A stretch of 64,000 nt of DNA from positions 1-64,000 of the forward strand of contig CAVRZY010000246.1 of the NCBI GenBank assembly GCA_963725415.1, in the 5' to 3' direction. This document shows, one piece after another, positions 60,055 to 64,000 of the stretch (positions are counted from its first letter, which is position 1; every line of letters starts with the position of its first letter). The notes beneath the pieces were generated by a model, which saw nothing but the letters and a program-made list of their open reading frames with translations, was not told where the DNA came from and made no database searches. The DNA comes from CAVRZY01 sp963725415 (lineage in GTDB: Bacteria > Acidobacteriota > Terriglobia > Bryobacterales > Bryobacteraceae). Position numbers and translations under genes: made by a program.

Positions 60055-61026
60055 ATGAAACAGTGGAGTCTGATCCCGCTAGTGGCGTGCTTGCTGGGCG
60101 CCGCCGCCCAGGCTGCTACCTGCACCACGACCGATTACAGCGGCCTCACCGCAGCACTCATCAATCCGCAGGTGGTCAGTGGCACCGTGGACGCTACAGG
60201 GTGTGACGTGGCAGTCTACTTCAATCTGGGCAAAGGCCTGGTCAAGAACGCCAATATTTTCGGGGCGAAGCGGTACGGTGTCTTTGTCAATGGTGATAGG
60301 AACGATGTTTCAGTGGATGTGTTGGACAACCTGATTCACGACATCCTCTCGATCTCGTCAACCGGTGCGTGGCGCGGGGTAGGCATCTATTACCGTGCCT
60401 TTCAGACCGGCAAAGCACGCGGGGGGATCAGCGGGAACAAGATCTTCAATTACCTGCAAACTGGGATCATTGCCAGCGGCGTGGGCACAAAGGTGGACGT
60501 CAGCGGCAACACGGTAACGGGACTGGGACCGGTGATTTTCATCGCGCAGTACGGCATTCAGATCGGCCACGGCGCCAGCGCACAGGTGATGCGTAACTCG
60601 GTTTCGGAGCACCGCTACACTGGGGAGGCTACGGTGGCCGGCGGAATCCTGGTGCTGGGCGGCCCGTATTACGGAACCCCTTACACCGAGGGGACACAGA
60701 TCGTGGGGAACACGCTGGTCAACAATGACATCGGCGTGTGGCTGTCTAACAAGGCTACGCGCATACTGCCCCCTCTGACCGCCACCAACATCAAGGTGGT
60801 CAACAACGTGATCACCAACGACGGGCTCGAAAACCACTGGACCGGAAACCCTCCCTGGGTGGGCTACCAGGTCGGCGTTCTGGATGTCGGCAACAACGAC
60901 AAGATCATTGCCAACACGATCTCCGGAGCAGGGTACGACCCGGCGGCCAATCCGGGTGCCTTCACCGTGGTCATCGACGCGGACCCGACGGCCACCAATC
61001 GCCCTAAGGTCCACGCCAACGAGTGA
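60055..61026 (+). CDS. Secreted right-handed beta-helix protein
   Basis: 323 residues from ATG 60055 with AGGAGG 4 bases upstream; signal peptide MKQWSLIPLVACLLGAAAQA. Repeated short units with N-x-V/I patterns: VSGNTVTG, ISGNKIFNY, MRNSVSEHRY, IVGNTLVNNDIGVWL, VVNNVITND, IIANTISGAG. This is a parallel beta-helix (PbH1) as in pectate-lyase-like proteins. No catalytic motif that I can name. A strong promoter and ribosome site suggest good expression. Confidence 0.82.
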   Translation: MKQWSLIPLVACLLGAAAQAATCTTTDYSGLTAALINPQVVSGTVDATGCDVAVYFNLGKGLVKNANIFGAKRYGVFVNGDRNDVSVDVLDNLIHDILSISSTGAWRGVGIYYRAFQTGKARGGISGNKIFNYLQTGIIASGVGTKVDVSGNTVTGLGPVIFIAQYGIQIGHGASAQVMRNSVSEHRYTGEATVAGGILVLGGPYYGTPYTEGTQIVGNTLVNNDIGVWLSNKATRILPPLTATNIKVVNNVITNDGLENHWTGNPPWVGYQVGVLDVGNNDKIIANTISGAGYDPAANPGAFTVVIDADPTATNRPKVHANE

Positions 61027-61239
61027 GCCGGGCTACTTTCGGGGAAGCAGCCCACCCCGCCGTTGGCGTAGCCCATCAGATGCGCGTAACGGGTCGGACA
61101 GGCCGCTTTCACCCGCTGGCCAATGGAAGAGTCTCCGCATGTTCACCAGCCAGTTGGTCGTCAATGGAACAGTGCGGCAGAGGGGCATTGTACGTGCGTT
61201 CCAGGCGCCGCTGGCTTCTTCCGGCCACCGCGGCGGCTG

Positions 61240-61410
61240 GGGCCGGGGGTTCTCACCGCCGAGGTGCAGCGCTACCAGGAACTGGAGAAAACACCGCATC
61301 GATACCCTCAAGATGCTTGCGTATCGGGCAGAGACCAGCATGGCCTCAACCGTGCGCGAGAACTTGGCGCGTTCCGATGACGCCCGGGCGTTGCTGCGAC
61401 AAGCGCGCCA
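61240..61410 (+). pseudogene. Remnant resembling the end of a transposase
   Basis: In two frames one reads LTAEVQRYQELEKTPHR and then HRIDTLKMLAYRAETSMASTVRENLARSDDARALLRQ. The second part resembles a conserved part of IS-encoded proteins that I know from related genomes. No start, no full domain and a frameshift between the parts. The rest of 61027-61613 holds nothing I can name. Confidence 0.4.
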
Positions 61411-61613
61411 GGCAGGCACGCCAGGATCCAGGTTCTTCGAACATTCGCCATCGCAGCCCCTCTCTCGATCCAGTGGTGTCCCTCACGAAACAAGAAAGGC
61501 CGCCGTCAGGGGTCGGATGCCTTTGACGACAGCCCCCGAGTACTTCGGTCAGCGCTACTTCATCATTAGGCGTGCACCGATCGCAATTCGTTTGGTGCGA
61601 TCATCACGGAGCT

Positions 61614-64000
61614 TCATTCGTAGCGCAGCGCGATCATCGGATCCACCCTGGTGGCCCTGCGTGCGGGGATATAGTCGGCCAAGAGCGCCACTGCCGCCAG
61701 CAACACCGAAACCGCCGCGAAGGTGAGCGGGTCGGTGGGCTTGACGCCGTACAGAAAACTGGCCAGCACGCGCGTCAGCGCCAGCGCGCCCCCCAGTCCG
61801 ATCCCTACCCCGATCAGCACCAGGGTCATGCCCTGCCGGATCACCATCCGCAGCACGTCGCCCCGCCTGGCGCCGAGCGCCATGCGCACTCCGATTTCGT
61901 GCGTCCGCTGGGTGACCGAGTAGGCCATCACGCCGTAGATCCCGATGGCCGCCAGCAGCGTGGCCGCGGAGGCGAACACCACGAGCAGGAACATGTTGAA
62001 GCGGCGCGGCGCCATGGATGTGCTGATCACCTGCTCCATGGTCCGCACCTGGGTGACGGGCTGCTCCGGATCGAGTGCCCGCACCTGGGCCCGCACCGCG
62101 GAAGTCAGCGCGGACGGCGCCATCGCGGCGCGCACTGCGATCTGCCAGGTGCGCCGGTGCTCAGCTTGCCAATACGGTTCGTAGGTGTGCGGCTGCGTCT
62201 CCATCTCCAGCGCGGCCTGCTTGACGTCGCCCACCACCCCAACCACGGTCAGCCAGGGCGTCTCGGTCTGCCGGGCGCCCCACTTCAGCCGCTTGCCGAT
62301 GGGATCTTCGCCCGGCCAGAAGCGCCGCGCCATGCTCTCGGAAAGGACCACCTCGCGCGGAGCGTCCGGCCGCTCCTGTTCCCTGAAATACCGGCCTCTC
62401 TTCAGCGGGATTCCGAGGGCTTCGAAGTAGTCACCCCGCACCGCGGTGTGGTAGATCACGGGGAACTTCCCGGCCTCGGGTTCCGGACGGTCCTCGGCGC
62501 TGAATGCCCGCAACCAGCTCCCCTCCAGCGGCAGGTCAGTCCCGGCCCCCACCGCTTTCACGCCCGGCTGGGATTGCAGCCGTTCCAGCAGGCGTTGGAA
62601 AAAGGCCCGTACCTGCTCCGGCTGGGCGTACTTCGAGGGTGCCAGCGAAACCGACATGGTCAGCACCTGCTGCGGCCGGAAACCGGGATCCGTCTCCCGT
62701 AGATGGATGAAGCTCCGCACCAACAGGCCGGCGCCGGCCAGCAGCACCAACGCCAGCGCCACTTCCGAGATGATCAGAGCGCCGTGCAGGCGGCTCCGGT
62801 GCACCCCCGCCGCCGAACCCCTCCCGCCCTCTTTGAGTGTCTCATTCACCCTGGTGCGGGTAGCCGCCACCGCAGGCCCTGCGCCAAAAACCAGGCCGGT
62901 CGCCAGCGACAGCGCCAGCGTGAAACCCAGCACCTGGAGATCGACCGCGATCTCCTGCGATCGAGGAATGCTTCCCGGAATCACGGCAACCAGCAGGTCG
63001 GTCCCCCAATAGGCCAGCAGCAGCCCCAAGGCCCCGCCGAGTAACGCTAGCAAGGCGCTCTCGGAGAGCAACTGGCACACCAGGCGCAGGCGGCTGGCCC
63101 CCAACGCCGTGCGGATGGCGATCTCCTTCTGCCGCGCCGCGGCCCGCGTCAGCAGCAGGTTGGCCACATTCGCGCAGGCGATCAGCACCACGAATCCGAC
63201 GGCCCCCAACAGCACCAACAGGAGAGTGCGCACACCACCTACCACCTGCTCGCGGTACGGGACCACCGACGCCTCCAGATTGAAATCCTTGCGCACGTCC
63301 GGCGGAAACAGCTCTTGAATGCGCCGTGCAATAGCCATCACGTCGGCGTTTGCCCGTACCAACGTGACTCCGGGTTTCAGGCGCGCAATGACGCTGTTGT
63401 TGAAATTATCCCCGCGGACGCGCAGCTCTTCGGGAGTGAAGGCCATGGGCAGCCACAGCTCCGCCGGCTCGGAGTGGAACTGCGGCCCTCGCAACGGGAA
63501 TTCAAAGCGCGGCGGCATCACGCCAATGATGGTGTAGGGTTTGCGATCCAGCGCGACCGTTCTGCCCACCACCCCGGGATCGGCCCCGAACCGTCGCCAC
63601 AGCCCGTCGCTCAGCACCGCCACCAGATGGCCGGGCTGGTCTTCCTCCCGAGCAAAGACGCGCCCCAGCGCCGGCTGAACCCCCAGCAGCGGAAACAGAT
63701 CCGCGGAAACCCGCGCCGCACGGACCCGCTCGGCTTCTCCTAACCCGGAAAGATCGTAAGAGGTCGTCCGGAAGGCCCCCAGTTCCTCGAACACGTGATT
63801 CTGCCGCTCATAGTCGAGCACATCCGGAGCGCACACCGGGATCGAGCGGACCCCCAGCTTCGGAATGCCTTCCTGGAGCAAGACCAGACGCCCGGAATCC
63901 TTGAACGGCAAGGGGCGCAGTAGAACCGTGTTCACCACGCTGAAGATAGCCGTGTTCGCGCCGATTCCCAACGCCAAGGCCAAGACCGCCACCGCGGTGA
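61614..64000 (-). CDS. ADOP-type MacB/FtsX ABC transporter permease (5' end outside window)
   Basis: About 795 residues visible; the frame is open to base 64000, so the N-terminal helix is incomplete. TAVAVLALALGIGANTAIFSVVNTVLLRPLPF is the standard start of acidobacterial orphan permeases. Two MacB periplasmic and two FtsX parts follow: LLVLLGAVGFVVLIACANVANLLLTRAAARQKEIAIR and FASAATLLAAIGIYGVMAYSVTQRTHEIGVRMALGARRGDVLRMV, ending YIPARRATRVDPMIALRYE. No ATP-binding partner is visible. These permeases are very numerous in this lineage and their cargo is unknown. Confidence 0.92.
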   Translation of the reverse strand, partial: TAVAVLALALGIGANTAIFSVVNTVLLRPLPFKDSGRLVLLQEGIPKLGVRSIPVCAPDVLDYERQNHVFEELGAFRTTSYDLSGLGEAERVRAARVSADLFPLLGVQPALGRVFAREEDQPGHLVAVLSDGLWRRFGADPGVVGRTVALDRKPYTIIGVMPPRFEFPLRGPQFHSEPAELWLPMAFTPEELRVRGDNFNNSVIARLKPGVTLVRANADVMAIARRIQELFPPDVRKDFNLEASVVPYREQVVGGVRTLLLVLLGAVGFVVLIACANVANLLLTRAAARQKEIAIRTALGASRLRLVCQLLSESALLALLGGALGLLLAYWGTDLLVAVIPGSIPRSQEIAVDLQVLGFTLALSLATGLVFGAGPAVAATRTRVNETLKEGGRGSAAGVHRSRLHGALIISEVALALVLLAGAGLLVRSFIHLRETDPGFRPQQVLTMSVSLAPSKYAQPEQVRAFFQRLLERLQSQPGVKAVGAGTDLPLEGSWLRAFSAEDRPEPEAGKFPVIYHTAVRGDYFEALGIPLKRGRYFREQERPDAPREVVLSESMARRFWPGEDPIGKRLKWGARQTETPWLTVVGVVGDVKQAALEMETQPHTYEPYWQAEHRRTWQIAVRAAMAPSALTSAVRAQVRALDPEQPVTQVRTMEQVISTSMAPRRFNMFLLVVFASAATLLAAIGIYGVMAYSVTQRTHEIGVRMALGARRGDVLRMVIRQGMTLVLIGVGIGLGGALALTRVLASFLYGVKPTDPLTFAAVSVLLAAVALLADYIPARRATRVDPMIALRYE

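Overview
The window looks like a chromosomal segment of a high-GC Acidobacteriota bacterium of the Solibacter/Bryobacter type. I infer this from lineage-typical families: a VWFA protein of the acidobacterial type (31226-32167), an ADOP-type MacB/FtsX permease (61614-64000), a protein with the Solibacter C-terminal domain known as TIGR03437 (32529-34128), an Oar-like TonB receptor, kinase-TPR fusions, Tat-exported sulfatases and a DUF1080 protein. There is no phage and no CRISPR array. One tRNA gene (Val, CAC anticodon) lies at 7322-7398.

Layout. 1-6243: membrane-protease accessory genes (NfeD, slipin), a SPOR protein, lipA and lnt, then ychF and a MoxR ATPase on the other strand. 6300-10830: three toxin-antitoxin modules around the tRNA gene and a broken lipase-like hydrolase; one toxin gene (DUF5615) is split by a small non-autonomous element with a target-site duplication. 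10900-23500: secreted proteins, a probable pseudokinase with TPRs, a GH10 xylanase, an Ntn/C45-type hydrolase, two divergent sulfatases, a small HicA-like gene pair and a PfkB kinase. 23522-24764: DAHP synthase (aroF) behind what looks like a complete ribosome-mediated attenuator with an aromatic-rich leader peptide. 25000-30000: DUF2891 protein, a two-subunit GMC dehydrogenase, a GxxExxY gene inside a repeat, and a nine-haem cytochrome. 30000-35000: thioesterase, MoaD-MoaE fusion, VWFA protein, Hfq-like protein, inositol monophosphatase. 35269-40719: a nucleoside scavenging operon (pyrimidine phosphorylase, CNT transporter, purine phosphorylase, cytidine deaminase, MTA/SAH deaminase). 40900-49700: PEP-CTERM protein, a decayed TonB receptor, a sugar isomerase, an active-type Ser/Thr kinase with TPRs, a DUF1080-PHP fusion and YggX. 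50000-64000: a nucleotidyltransferase pair, a GT2-GtrA-methyltransferase fusion followed by a large membrane glycosyltransferase-like protein, a DUF3604 protein, a beta-helix protein and the permease.

Two features run through the window. First, short palindromic elements are frequent: MITE-like insertions with target duplications, two adjacent CTAG-bounded elements after the pyrimidine phosphorylase gene, dispersed 60-90 bp palindromes, and one 24-bp palindrome inside a coding sequence, where it is translated in frame. Second, eight otherwise well-conserved genes carry a single one-base frameshift, including lnt and aroF. That pattern fits residual indel errors in the assembly better than real gene loss. 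The TonB receptor (deletion, three nonsense codons, frameshifts) and the DUF5615 gene (insertion) look truly inactivated.
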